From Oscheius onirici (Eukaryota; Nematoda; Chromadorea; Rhabditida; Rhabditidae), in contig OW051472.1 in the NCBI GenBank assembly GCA_932521025.1, forward strand, positions 8,866,001-8,930,000: a stretch of 64,000 nucleotides of DNA. The letters are read 5' to 3'. Each line of letters opens with the position of its first letter. The stretch's first letter is position 1. Of the stretch, positions 23,842-36,400 are shown one piece after another. The position numbers and the translations under genes were made by a program. The notes below the pieces were generated by a model. It was not told the origin of the DNA. It did no database searches and worked only from the letters and a program-made list of their open reading frames with translations.

Positions 23842-26800
23842 ATGTTTTTGCAATTTCTATTTCTTCTATCCTCCGTCTTACCAGGTCAGTTTAAGGGCCT
23901 CGTTGTCCGCCAAGTGCGCCCTTTTTCAACTTCTGTGCAAACTGTAGGTGATAACTCGGGTCTCGTGCCGATAATCCGACCCTCTCGTATTGACAGTATT
24001 CGGGAACCATCATATCAGAGCGACCACTGTTTGGAGTCCTAATTGAGTCTTTGTCAGAAGGAACAAAAGCCATGTTTACCTCGTACAACCAGCCGGCCCA
24101 TTACCCTCTCCGCCAGTTCACGCCTTTTTTTGTCACACCCGACTACCCTTAATTTGCGACAAAACAGCGGAGAAGTTTTGGCGGGTCATCAAAGGATTGC
24201 GCGCCTTGGTCACACACGGTCCTATTGTGCAAGAAGAGAGAGAGAATAGAGGGATAGTACTCGTGATAAGAGACATGAGAAGAAGGTCAGACCGGAAGAA
24301 AGTCTTCTGTTTGGGCTTTGACATTCGAGCCGAGGATCCGATGTCGCGGCATCCTCGCCCACCTGTAATTACAATACTAATCCGTGCACACGGGTCAGAG
24401 CACCTTTGGCAGTGCCGACAGTTGACTCATCTCGAGCGGAAACTTTTCTCCAAAGACGGTGGTAATAGTTCGGCAGGCTTCATTTGAAAATTTGCGCGGG
24501 AACCCTCGTAATGAACAAATTTCGCATTTTTCTACATTTTTCATTAACTTTTATGCTTTCTAACTACGTTTATCGGATTCAGTGTGTAAAAGAACCCCTT
24601 AGATTATGAAATCACTCAAAAAATGGGAGCAATAGACAAAATTTGGAAGTCTCGTTATTTTCTTCTGAAAAGCGTCAAATTTCGAGTGAATTCATGATCC
24701 AAGGGGTTCTTTTACACGCTGAATCCGATAAAAGTAGTTAGAAAGCATAAAAGTTAATGAAAAGTGAAGAAAAATGTTCATCACGGGTAATAAATTTGGT
24801 GTTTCAGCCCATAAACTGATCAACAAGCCCCCCCCTGCAAAAAGTCATTCCGCTCGTCCTTGTCCCGTTTCGCCCTCCAGCTGACTGCCAAAAAGATAAA
24901 CTATATGCGCTACCCACAATTATTGCCTAATTGGCCTTCGAATGGCGCGTTATGAGCAAGATAACCTTGCGGTCATAAAGTACTGTCAATCCGTAATTGT
25001 AGCCAGTCATTTCGGGTGGTAGATGGCGCTGGTCAGAACACTTGAGAGATGACCGGGCCCCCGAGTATAAACAACAGAAGGAGCACGCACAAAGCGACCA
25101 TGTTCAAATCGACCGGATCTCGTGTCCTTCCGGATCGCGAGCGGCTTTTTAGACGGAGACAAAAAGAAGGTTTCAGGGCATACAATTTCTGAAGAGAGAG
25201 CCTGTGGCACTAACATCTGTTTTAATGGTGGAACGTGCAGAGTCAACGATACTGCCCGAATTTTCCATTGCTTGTGTCCTCCCGGTTTCTCAGGTATCCC
25301 TCTTCTTCATCATCATCTAATACTCTTTCCAGGCAAACTCTGTCAAAATGTCTGCACCGTCCGCTGTGTTCACGGTCTTTGCGAGAAAGACAAATGTCTC
25401 TGTGAAGCAGGTAGGCAGATAATTAGGGGGAACTGGTACTGGGACTGGTTGCTGTGAGTCGAGAGGGGGGATCAGCCCAATGTTGATCAAACTATTTTAG
25501 ACTGGAGCGGACTGGCATGCGATCAGCATTTGAACGCAGCGTCGTCCGGATGCAACGAAAACAAAGATTGTCCCCGGAATCAAATGTAAGAGGTTTTTTT
25601 CTCGTTTCTCCAAAAGATGGCATCAGATGTTACGAGAACGAGCGAGGAGAACGAAAGTGTGTCGCTGATCCCTGTGAAGAGCATCCTTGTCACAATAATG
25701 CGACATGCGTACCGAATGGTGTAAGTTGAAGGTTGTTTCGGGTCATTGAATCCTCCGACATTTTGTCAAGTACTGGGCAGAAAATACCGCGGGATTTTTC
25801 TCAAATAGGATTTCCGGATAGCGCCAATTTGAATTTGGCTGCGCACCGACTCGTAATACATACAGCCTGCGTATCGACACTTGACTACGGTAGTTGCCGA
25901 TATGCAGGCCCTGTGTATTACGAGTTGGTGCGCAGCCAAATTGAAATTGGCGCTATCCGGAAATCCGGTATCCGCCTATCCCTAGATGAGATGCTTTAAA
26001 AGGCTTTACTTGGGTACTTGTGCAGTATATTGAGGCTTGAGGCCACTTTAATTATCCAAAACATAACAAAAATAATAAAGTAATTATGTGAACGATTAGA
26101 TAGCATAATAAAGAAGCAATAACTACAAAATCACAATTCAATTCCTATACCTACGGACATATACGGACCAAGAAGCTGTAGATCTACTCCAAAAGTATAG
26201 ACTCATGCCACTCTTTGACTCTTTGAATTAAATCCCTAATGAAAACGGTCGAGTCGATCTACCACAGGAGAAGCCAAATTCCACCACCTTATAATTTCCA
26301 CATATGACATTTCTTAACTGCTTTGCTTTGAAATAACTTTGAAAGATGGCAATTGAATTTGGATAATTAACTCATTCACTCAGTTGAATACTTTCGCTTG
26401 AATCTCACCTGTTTTCTCAGTAATCCAGTCAAGAAGACCAGACTCTGTAGAACACGGTAGACAGAATAGAAAGAAGAGGAAGATGGAGTGACTGGGCAAC
26501 ATGGTCTGGACGTGAGGAGTCTACTGTATAACGAAGTCTCTGTCTCTGTAGCCTCGATATACTACACAAATACCTTTACTTGTTCCATTAAATCGGCATA
26601 TTTAGGATGACTTTCGCTGTGAACAGTGTCCCGAAGGATTCGGTGGAAAGACATGTGACGATGTGAACGAGTGTGAATTGAGTCCATGCAGAAATTCTGG
26701 AACCTGTATCAACATGGACGGATCCTTCGCCTGTCTCTGCAATCCGCCATACATAGGTAGCAGTCTGTCTTATTTCTAGAGATTTTCATTTAGGAAAACT

Positions 26801-29800
26801 CTGCTCTGACACTCCCTGCAACCCCAATCCCTGTCTGAATAACGGAACTTGTGTCGAAGCAATTCAACTGGACAAAATGTTCCAATGTCTCTGTGATGAT
26901 GGCTTCACCGGCGAAACTTGCTCAGAATCGGTACAATCATATTAACTTTTCTTATTAAAAAATTTAGGACGGAACCTTCGCCGAAACTGCCGATCCATGT
27001 CGTGACATTCCCTGTCTAAATGGTGGCACATGTTCTTCCAACGGCTCGTCGTACCTCTGTTACTGTCGTCCAGAATTTGATGGTACACGATGCGAAGACG
27101 CTGTCGAATGTACTGTGGGAGGACAAAAGTGCCGCAACGGTGGAAAATGCATTCAAGGACTTGGATCTTCTCGCTGTCAATGTCCTCTTGACTTTAGTGG
27201 AATTCTCTGTGAAAGCGTTGAAATGCCCAATTCGGAAGATTTATGTTCAAGGAAACCCTGCTCCAATGGAGGTAGTAATTTTGTCTGCCGAAAATATATC
27301 TTTTTTTAGGAACTTGTGAGGTCGTGAATGGACAGACCATCTGCCGATGTCCATCCGGATATCAAGGACCAACATGTGCTGCTTCAACTCTCACAAATGC
27401 CTGTTCACCAAATCCGTGTCAAAATGAAGGACTTTGTGAATCAGTCGGAGGTAATTTTTTGTCAGGACGACCTGCATCTGTTTTGGGAATAATTTAGCAA
27501 TAATATAGCAATAAAGGTACAAAATTTAATTATTCTAAAATCAAAAATATTCTGGACGGTACAACCATTTATTCCAATTGTTGGGCCGGCAACCAGACGA
27601 GTCAGATCGAAAAGGAAGGCTTTGGCCACTTCAACGTCAACCACAAATATAACTTCAAAAAGGCCGGAATCAATTTGCGAGTTCTGGCCGATTACCTAAT
27701 AATTTCCTATCAATTATATAATTTTACTCATAATAGAAAATATAAAATTGCTCCATTGCTTCAAACAATAAATAATGGTTATTAGAAAAGGTATTCCGCA
27801 TATTACCGAAATACCAACAATTTTTCCCGAAAACGTCGTTACAAAAAAAGGTGTTCAGATCCGGCTGAAGGCGGCTTCGTCTGTCATTGCCTTCCTCCAT
27901 TCACCGGATACTCTTGTGAGACTACTGTAAGTTCTGATTAATTTTGTCTTCAAAGAGAGATTCAGGAATCTGAGTGGGTATCATCAGTTTCTGAGATAAA
28001 ACCCACACCGGGTCCATCTCGTCCCGTGTCAACTATCCCAACGAGCCATGTTGTTACTTCTCAGCCTGTTCAGGTCGGTATCCAATGGATCTTTCTTACA
28101 AAAAAAGGTCTTCAGACTTGTGAGCACTGCATTCACTCCGACAAATGTATCGAAAACACGGAAGGATCTCTCTGCATCTGTAGACCGGGCTATTTTGGCA
28201 CTTTTTGCGAAAAAGAGGGCTCTGTAAGTGAATCTCTTTTTTTTGAACTTAGTCTTCATAGATCTGTTCTTCTCTCTGTCCGACCGGTCAAATCTGTCGT
28301 CCTCGTATCAGTTCCACGGGTTCTGATTTCGGTTGCGGCTGTTCAATAGGAAAGACGGGGGCACATTGCAACAGAGAGAACACGATCACATTTGGACCGA
28401 ACAGTCTCTTTGTCTATCAAAGTCCGTCGGTTATGATCGGTTCGTCGTCCGGACCGTTGCCCTATTCTCTCTCCTACGCATTCCGAACCACCCTTCCCGA
28501 AGCCCATCTGGCCTCGGCTGAAAACATCTTTGGACAGGTGAGCAACAAGCTGATTTCTTTAACTTTTTGTTCAGAGACTTTTCTCAGTTTCTCTGAGAGA
28601 TGGCGGACTGTCTGTGAACATTTCTGGAACAGTCTACGACCGGCTCCTTACAGTTCCAATCAACGACGGAGAATGGTATTCTCTTGAAATACAGAAAACG
28701 GAAAAGGTTCCTTTTTTTTGCTGGAAGCTAAATTAATAAATTTTCAGGACATTGTGATCAGCATATCAGATGCCGAGGGGTACGAATACTTGTCGCGATC
28801 ACTTCCCCGTCCCTCGTCCTTTGACATCTTTTCGACCCGAATTGGAAAAACAGCCGACGAGCAATTTTTTGTTGGCTGTATGGCCGATGTTCTCATTGAC
28901 AAATCGCCAAGAGATCTGGCGAATTCTAACAGAGCTGTTGCTGTCTCTGCTGGTATGTTGATCGTGGTGTTTAATTTTTTGTACAGTTTTGGGCAGTCCT
29001 TTAAAAAACTGCTCGTTGCGGGATCCTTTGCCAATATTGAGCGAAAATAAAGTAGGCGAACCAAACTGTTAAAAATTGCCGTTCTACTGCTGGGTTGGGG
29101 TGACCAATCTCACCAAGTAATGAAGAACAGGGTTGGCTACCGGCGAAAAGAAAGGTTTCTAATCAGGGAGCTCGATACAAGTGTCAACGAAGAATCGAAA
29201 GTTGCTCGGAAAATCAGTCTTGGCGGTGAAAAGGAAGATTTGTTAAGAAAGGCAAAAACTTGTAGAACCAAACTTTTATTATCTCAAGACCTCTCAACTG
29301 AGACGAAAGGTAACAATTCCCTTGCTTTAAGACTAAAATTCAACAACAACTGACTACGAATATATCGTGGGGCGCGTCAGCAATAAAAAAACTGTACGTG
29401 AGGGAGGGATACCGTAATCCATAATGGAGAAAGGGCGGGAAAAGAAGGAAAACAGAAGGAGCAAATTTTAAAGGACAGTTCTTTCCGCTTTAACAATATT
29501 CTGCAGGTTGTTCTCGCGTTCCCCAGTGTGCTTCAAATCGCTGTCACAATGGAGGCGTCTGTGTGGATATGTGGAATCACTCAGAGTGCGACTGTAGAGC
29601 TCCATTCCTGCCTCCTCTCTGCATGTACAGTCTTCCTCCGAGCACTTTCGGCCATATGAACTTGAGCAGCCATGCAGAGATTATGTACGTAGAAACTTTA
29701 TATTCTTCGAAAGACCTTTCAGAATTGCCTCAGAACACGCGGAACATTTAAAATTCCAAACAGAGTTGCGACTGATTGCCAGAACGAACAAACGTGACGG

Positions 29801-32800
29801 AGCTCTTCTCTACGCTGGAGAGAATTCACCCGAAGATGGAGCCACTTTCATAGCCATCGGAATGGTCAACGGAACTCTAACAGGTGGGTCGGTCTGGTGA
29901 AAAAAGTCACTGATCAAATCTAGTGAAAAGCAAGATCGGATCGAAGAGTCCTTTGATTCTTATGAGTCGAAGACCTCTGGATGACAACGAAGATCATGCG
30001 ATTCGAGTTGAGAGAACAAAGAGAAAAGTCCGAATGTTTGTGGATGGAATAGTTGAAGCCGAAGGAGATGTGCCCTCCCGATTCGATCATCCTCTCTTTG
30101 TCGAACGTATTCAGCTGGGGAGTGCCGAAGGGACTCCAAGTGACGCTTTCGATTCCAAAGACTATTACAAAGGTTCCTCTCTTTGAAAATATGCTAACTT
30201 TATACTTCTAGGCTCACTTCAAGATGTTCGCATGAACACCGAATCGGTTATTCTTCACAGAACGGAACTGAATGTGGACGGAGTCGGAAGAGTCACACGA
30301 CTGGAAAATGTTCTCGAGGGAACCATCTCCGATGATATCTGTTCGACAGCTTCTCTCTGCGTAAAAGGAGCATGTAGGAATACGTTCAATGACTTTGAAT
30401 GTGTCTGCAACATGGGATATTATGGACGGAACTGTGATCAGAAAGATTATTGTATTAGCAGTCCGTGTCCAGCTGGAGGAAACTGTATGAATGTTGGCAG
30501 AGGATTTCTTTGTGAGTTGGCTAAAACTGTCTGTTTATTGGGCATTTTAGGTACGAGTCCTGTCACTTTGGTACGAAGCAGTGTCCTTTCTTTTAAGCTG
30601 CAGAGTAATGAATCCATTGATCTCGATTCAATAGAATTATCCATCAGAACACACTCTCATGAAGGACGAATACTGACTTTGGTGAGTCTGTCTTAAAAAC
30701 TTGACTTTTTTTCAGTTGACCCCAACTTCAAAAGTGATGCTCTCGCTCTCTTATGGACAGTTGGTTGTCTCCTTTGACTCTCCCTTCACAATCAGAAAAA
30801 CGATAAACGATGGGAACTGGAATCGGCTGGCTATTCAAGGCAATGTGCTGAAGATTAACAACGCCAGCTATGGACTTCCGTCCTCTTTCATTCTTCCAAA
30901 AGATGTCGCTTCAGCTTCTTTGAGTCTCGGCCAGATGGGTGGAACGGCTTCTTTCGAGGGCTGCCTCCAGAATGTCCAGATTGGAAAAGTTCCGAAACTG
31001 TCATTTTATCGGGAGGAGGACTTGAAGATTCCTGAAGGATTGCAGCACTGGAAAGGACAGACTAGACGAAAGGTATAGTCAATTCCAAAAAAATGGTGCA
31101 TAATTCAAACCGGCCCGCCAAGAATTTCGCGGTAATTTGAACGCAGAAAATTCAATTGGAAAATTGTTAGTAATGTATTCATTGGTTTCTTGGCCTATTT
31201 TTTCTCATTTTCTGCTCAAGAATAGTAGAACGTACAATTAACTACGCGAAGAAAGCAACTATTCAGCTTATTATCAGCTACAGAAAAGAAAATAGCTGTT
31301 GGAAAAATGAGGAATATTTTTGAGTGTTCAAATTCCCGCGAAATTATTGACGGGCCGGTTTGAATTATACACCATTGTTTGGAATCGACTATAGTCTCTC
31401 AAAATAACGGCCTAGAAATGCAAGTTCAGATAACTACTGATTGTTTGTCGGCCAGTCAGTGTGGGACATCTTCGCTTTGTCTCAATAATGGAGTCTGTCT
31501 CGATTCCTGGAATCAATTCCAATGTCAATGTCCTCCTGGATTTACTGGCGCACGCTGTGAGATCAATTTCGACGAGTGTCAAAACATAGATTGCGGGAAC
31601 GGGAGATGTGTTGATGAGGTTCACAACTATAGGTTCGTCTATAAAAAACCTATAATTTATAGTTTCAGATGCGAGTGTGATCCAGGTTTTGGAGGAATTG
31701 CCTGTGATGTCACGGTAGATCTGTGCGCCGAATTGCCATGTAGGAACAACGGCTACTGTATCAATGGGAACGGCACATTCAGTTGTCAATGCAAAGAAGA
31801 ATGGGCTGGAAAGACTTGTAACATCAAGGTATGTTAATCTTTATACAGACCAGGGTTGGGCGAACAGCGAATTTTTGCGCGAACACGAACACGGACCGAA
31901 CAGTCGCTTAGTTTTTTTGGATCGAACCGAACACGGACCGAACAGAGCACTTTTTGTTCGAAGTCGAACCGAACACGGACGTCCGCGTGTCCCAAAGTTC
32001 GTCCAACGGACGGACTCTTCGATGAACAGCGGACACGAAACGAACAACTCGCAAATTATCACTCAAATTAAATTTTTAGAGCAAATCAGGCACTTTGAAC
32101 ATTTAATCAAAAGAACTTTTATCGAAAACTTGGTTGGTGAATAGACGGAAAGAAGTTTGGAGAACACTGAGAAAGGCAATTTTTTGACAATTTCGAGTGC
32201 AAAAAGTATCCGTGTTCGTCCGGCTTTTAAACTTTGTTCGAGCCTCGAACAACGAACTGTTGCACTTTCGTGTTCGTCATGCGAACCGGACACGGACGTT
32301 CGCGTCTCACAATGTTCGACGTCGAACACGAACTGTTCGTGTCCGGTCTAAACAAACATCGAACACGGACGTCCGCCCAAGCCTGATACAGACCCAACAA
32401 TTCTTTTTGAGAAGCCAGTTTCCTGCTCTCCATCTCCGTGTCAACACGGTGGGACATGTACTATTGACACTTCCGGCCTAAGATGTGAATGTCCAGCCGG
32501 AATTGTGGGCGAATTCTGCGAAGAATCGGTAGATCCATGTAGAGCGCGTCCTTGTCGTCATGGCTCCTGTCAGCGGAGCTCTTTGGGAGAGGCTCAATGT
32601 CGTTGTGACGAAGGTTTTGCCGGATCCACTTGCGACGCTTGGACGAATCTCTGCACAGCTGACACTTGTAGCGGCAAGGGAGTCTGTCGGTCCATCTGGA
32701 ACGGAACTCTCTGCGACTGTAGCAAAGGCTGGAGAGGCAGATTTTGTCGAGAGGACGTCGATGAATGTCTGACAATCCCGTGTGAAAATGATGGAACTTG

Positions 32801-33861
32801 CGTCAATACAATCGGTGGATACCACTGTAAATGCAGAAAATATTATCTAGGTAAGTTATTTTTTTCTTATTCTTTCGAAATAAACCAACTCAGGAGATCA
32901 TTGTGAAGTGGAAGGTTCCTGTTTGAGGTCACCCTGTCTTCACGGAGAATGTATTCAGCTGAAGCACGACGAACATTCCTGTAGTTGCCAAAAGGGATAT
33001 GAAGGATTGAATTGTGAAGTGAGAGCCATATTTTTCATTGAAATGAGATTTTTTTTAGACAAAGATAGACTACTGTAAGAGAACTCCTTGCAAGAATGGG
33101 GCAACGTGTGAGTCGCTCGTCGGAGAGCACGTCTGTCACTGCATTCCGGGATTCAATGGTAAGCCTTCTTCAAAATAATTTAAAAATTTTGGTAAAGGCA
33201 CAAACTGTGAGCACGACATCGATGAATGTGTCTACGGATACTGTAGTAACGGGTCAATGTGCCGGGATCGAGTAGACGACTACGACTGCGTTTGTGACGG
33301 CACCGGCTATCAGGGCAAGAACTGTACGGAAGATATCGACGAGTGTAGCATCTCGACGAGCTGTTTGAATGGAATCTGCACGAACACGAATGGCGGCTAT
33401 AAATGCGACTGTGAGACGGGCTATATCGGAAGAAGATGTTCCGTTCTGGACCCTTGTGCTCCTGATCGCTTCAATCGAACAACTCATTCTTGTGTCCACG
33501 GGAAATGCGTCAATCCAGGAGTTCGGATGGAACACGGCCACGAGACTGCGATTCATGAATGTAAATGCGACAGAGGATATGGTGGACCACAATGTTCGAC
33601 CAAGGTAAAAGTTTCATAAAAATTCTCAAAAAAAAATTTTAGGTGGAAGAGAGAAGACTGATTGTGTTAGGATACATCCTACCGTACGTTGCCGGTGGAC
33701 TCGTATTACTCTGTCTTCTCGGCTGTATTCTCTTTTTTGTCGTGTGGAAGGGCAAACATGCCTATCATGGCCACTATTCTCCGAGCCATCAAGAAGTAAA
33801 TGGACGACACATGCAGATGAACCATATGATCAAACTACCTCCGGAGGAACGGCTCATCTGA
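23842..33861 (+). CDS. crb-1: Crumbs orthologue: EGF repeats, three laminin G domains, TM, ERLI tail
   Basis: Exon 1 (23842-23884) encodes a signal peptide, [14 protein letters not shown], and splices in phase over 1.26 kb to an exon near 25149 ([18 protein letters not shown]). I count about 26 EGF-like modules, several calcium-binding (DVNEC, NFDEC, DVDEC, DIDEC). Three laminin G domains lie at about 28380-28950, 29640-30290 and 30550-31050. A TM helix follows (33661-33750, [17 protein letters not shown]). The 37-residue cytoplasmic tail contains HYSPSHQE (FERM-binding region) and ends PPEERLI, the PDZ ligand that binds Stardust/PALS1 and PAR-6. Crumbs is the apical-membrane polarity determinant of epithelia. 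Introns hold several foldback elements. The two threonines that aPKC phosphorylates in the fly tail are not present (see findings). Exon joins were traced by EGF spacing; a few small exons (27500-28100) are uncertain. Confidence 0.93.
24510..24790. mobile_element. Foldback element in Crumbs intron 1
   Basis: Arms at about 24510-24610 and 24690-24785 are inverted copies (cattaacttttatgctttct against agaaagcataaaagttaatg, and aaagaacccctt against aaggggttcttt). Loop about 80 bp, no coding potential. Confidence 0.85.
25798..25980. mobile_element. Compact foldback element in Crumbs intron
   Basis: Near-perfect inverted arms (ggatttccggatagcgccaa and ttggcgctatccggaaatcc), continuing through ggctgcgcaccgactcgtaat and its complement, with a short centre. 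Confidence 0.85.
31094..31374. mobile_element. Foldback element in Crumbs intron
   Basis: Terminal inverted repeats tggtgcataattcaaaccgg and ccggtttgaattatacacca enclose about 220 bp with partial internal inversion (aatttcgcgg against ccgcgaaatt). It fills almost the whole intron after the third laminin G domain. Confidence 0.85.
31851..32393. repeat. GAACACG-type degenerate repeat block in Crumbs intron
   Basis: About 540 bp made of variants of cgaacacggac and its complement, beginning gttgggcgaacagc and ending cgtccgcccaagcc. The ends are therefore inverted, and the block reads as a large degenerate palindrome. It shares words and ends with 12638-12789. Confidence 0.75.
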
Positions 33862-34636
33862 TTTCGGAACAATCTCAACGAGGACCAATGACACTTTTTC
33901 TTGTCTCACTTCAACAAAGTACGGGTACTTTTTCGCTTTTATGAACAGATCTATAAATTATTCACTTTTTTTAAAGCTACAACTTTTTATATCCGTGAGC
34001 GTTGCGCTTAAAGGGACATCCGAAGTCAATTTCTACAGTAACCCAAAGGGAATAATCTATTACAATTCGATTTTTAGAGTCTGATATTGCTGCAAAAAAT
34101 TACTATTTAGGTCAATTAGCTAAGTAACGATTTTATGAACAGATCTAGCTAAGTCATGAACGTCTTGACAAGTCTCGACCGCGTGTGACATTTTTTTAAA
34201 GTGTCAGGCGAGTTTTCGATATTTTTTAGTTTTCGAAAACTCACACTTGAATCGGTTATATCTCAAGAACAACGCATTTCCGACCCATACTTTTACATAT
34301 ATTTTTGGAATCAGCGCGATGAGCTCTATTTTCTGAGAACAACTTCATGTTGTTCCTGATAAAATAAAGTATCTCCCGGCTTCAAGTAATTATGCTAGCG
34401 GGTGAAGGGCCAGGTTGCGAGGGCGTGAACGTTCCAAAGTTGCCCAGCCTTTGCTAGGAACGCCTTTACTTCGTAGCAAGCTACTACCAATTTACAGACC
34501 TTCGGGAAGGGTAGAAGCCCTGGTTGGGCTGAAGCGGGCTTGGAACTTGGACCCTAAGAACTCGAGTTTAACCCTTTTTAATGTCTACAACAAACGGCCA
34601 AGTTCAAAGTATACAGGCGATCATAAGTTTCGTGGG
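33862..34636. other. Spacer after Crumbs
   Basis: The Crumbs 3' UTR occupies the left part. From 34395 to about 34570 lies a GC-richer block (gcgggtgaagggccaggttg through ggttgggctgaagcggg) that looks like a repeat or structured RNA remnant but matches nothing I recognise. No exon is supported. Confidence 0.4.
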
Positions 34637-34967
34637 TTAGGGAGGAAGCTCCGGCGTTTCCGAGATGCATGAGATCCTGACCAGCTGCATTTTTGTCCTG
34701 AAAAGAGATATAAGTCCGTCTTGCATAAGCACCTTTGGATTGACATCTGGTCGAACAGAGAGTCGCAGCTCGTTGTATTCAAAACCACTGGGACAGGAGA
34801 CGGAGGCGAGAAGAAAACAGAGAGGCTGATCGTACCACGGGGTCGAATCTGCACTCAGATTGTTCACTGAATTGGGATTTAAAGAGTTGGAAGGAGGTAC
34901 CTTGCGGTCCGAAAAAGGTGGGCAACATGGCCGAAGTCATCGGAATTACCAAGAGCAAGGTGAACAT
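34637..34967 (-). CDS. Small secreted protein, 2 exons, about 98 aa
   Basis: ATG at 34967 gives a signal peptide (MFTLLLVIPMTSAM). A short intron (donor ..CAAG|GTACC near 34902, acceptor ..TTCAG near 34868) leads to VNNLSADSTPWYDQPLCF. The protein ends at stop 34637 (..ISETPELPP). Three or so cysteines (CFLLASVSC, RISCIS) suggest a disulfide-bonded extracellular protein. No family recognised. The junction phase was read as 1; alternative read-through of the intron is also open. Confidence 0.5.
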
Positions 34968-35423
34968 GACTCGATGAATGGGTCCGTTTACTCTCTTTAT
35001 CAGTGAGAGAGGAAAGCTGAGTAAGCAAATCAAAAATTTTGATTTTCTTTGTCTATTCGAGAGTTAATTGAATGCAGTTTGCAAGGTTATCGAACAAACT
35101 GAGTCCAACGTGTAAAAGCTTCGGCAACAAGTCAAGACCAGAAGATATATATCGTTGAAAGAGTTATGGGATACTGAATAAGGGCTAGGCAGACCCGTCT
35201 CGCTGTGTCTCTTGAAGAAGAGAGTCATCGAATCAAGAAGTGACTGATCAGTGCCATCTAGGCATGGGAACGGACCGGGCCGAGGCCCAAGCCCGGCCCA
35301 CTCCCAACCGTAGTTCCATCGCGAAAAGTTAACGTAACTTTGAAAAGGAAAAGTCCTTTTTTGTTTTTTTTTAACTTTTTTGAACTTGTTTTTTTCAGTT
35401 TTTACAGCTTTTTTTTTCGAAGA
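34968..35423. other. Spacer
   Basis: No exon is supported. It includes the promoter of the small secreted gene and an AT-rich T-tract region (35340-35420). Confidence 0.35.
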
Positions 35424-35567
35424 ATGCAGCTCGAAGGAAAACGACGGTCCGGACGACAACTCACGAGATGGGAAGACGGTCTAAGAGTCGACAACAAGCC
35501 ATTCTGGTTGTGGGACCAGAATAATTGGGAAGACGCTAGAAGAGTCACCCTAGCGAGAATCGCATGA
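35424..35567 (+). CDS. Tiny ORF, 47 aa; possible LINE C-terminal remnant
   Basis: ATG 35424 to stop 35565-35567. The encoded peptide has GKRRSGRQLTRWEDGLR and a C-terminal WEDARRVTLARIA, followed by AATAAA at 35575. The RRxGRxxxRWxD pattern and a later W are typical of the extreme C-terminus of LINE reverse transcriptases, so this may be a fossil rather than a gene. A small independent gene cannot be excluded. Confidence 0.3.
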   Translation: MQLEGKRRSGRQLTRWEDGLRVDNKPFWLWDQNNWEDARRVTLARIA

Positions 35568-36400
35568 TAAGTGTAATAAAGAATAAAGAACAGCTTTTTT
35601 TTCACTGAGGTAAAGACAAGTATTGACAGTTTGAGAGGGTGAATATTAGAGGTATAGTATTATTCTGTGATCAGTTCGTTTCGAGCTACTTTCAGTCAAA
35701 AACATGTCAGGCGTTGTGAACTACGAACACGAACTCTTGACCGTGCCTATTGTTTGAAGCTAAGGGCACATCGAGCGGTTGTAATGTCGCTACTCATTCT
35801 TGTTTTGTCCTTGCCTTCCATCACTAATTTCTGACTGTTTTCTCTCTTTCGACAGACAGTTATTTCAATTTGGTTGCAGCAAGATGAATTGCCCGACAAA
35901 AACCAGTGCGGGTCAACTTTCCTTTCTGTGCTGTAGTTACAACGATCTGAATCATCTTTCGTAGAGGAAACTGTGGTCATTTGGCGACTTGCTTTGTTCG
36001 ACACTCTTTCTACGTCAGAATTTGCAAAACAAGCGTCTTCTCCCTATAAACGTTCACAGTTTTATGTCAGTTTCAGCCACAGACTCGGCACTACTTTCAA
36101 AAAACCCTAATCATCTATTCTCGTCACTTTTCTGCCGTGATACTCAGAGGTTCAAGGTCACGAAAAACACGGAGGCTTGCTTCCTTTCAAGAGGTCTGCT
36201 TGCCACGACCTCGACTGCGAGACGAGTCTCCAGTGCCACACCCCTAGTTCTTTTTTTTCAGACTTAATTGTACTTTTCATTTTTTGTTGTTGCTCGTGTG
36301 GCGACAGTACAGATCTTGCTCTGATAAGACCCTCTTGTTCCTCTTCAAGGTTATTTCCAGCAGCTTCCTCTTTTCCGGTTTCCTCTGCATGGGAATGTGA
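35568..36400. other. Spacer / promoter of cystine-knot precursor gene
   Basis: No exon is supported. Toward the right end, ttatttccag (36352-36361) and a following pyrimidine tract could be a leader splice acceptor for the gene at 36401. Confidence 0.35.

Noticed and set aside
27480-27850. Coding-looking stretch between EGF exons
   Set aside because: No frame continues the EGF pattern; left as intron sequence, although a small missed exon is possible.
31412-31789. 125-aa minus-strand frame
   Set aside because: Antisense of EGF exons of Crumbs.
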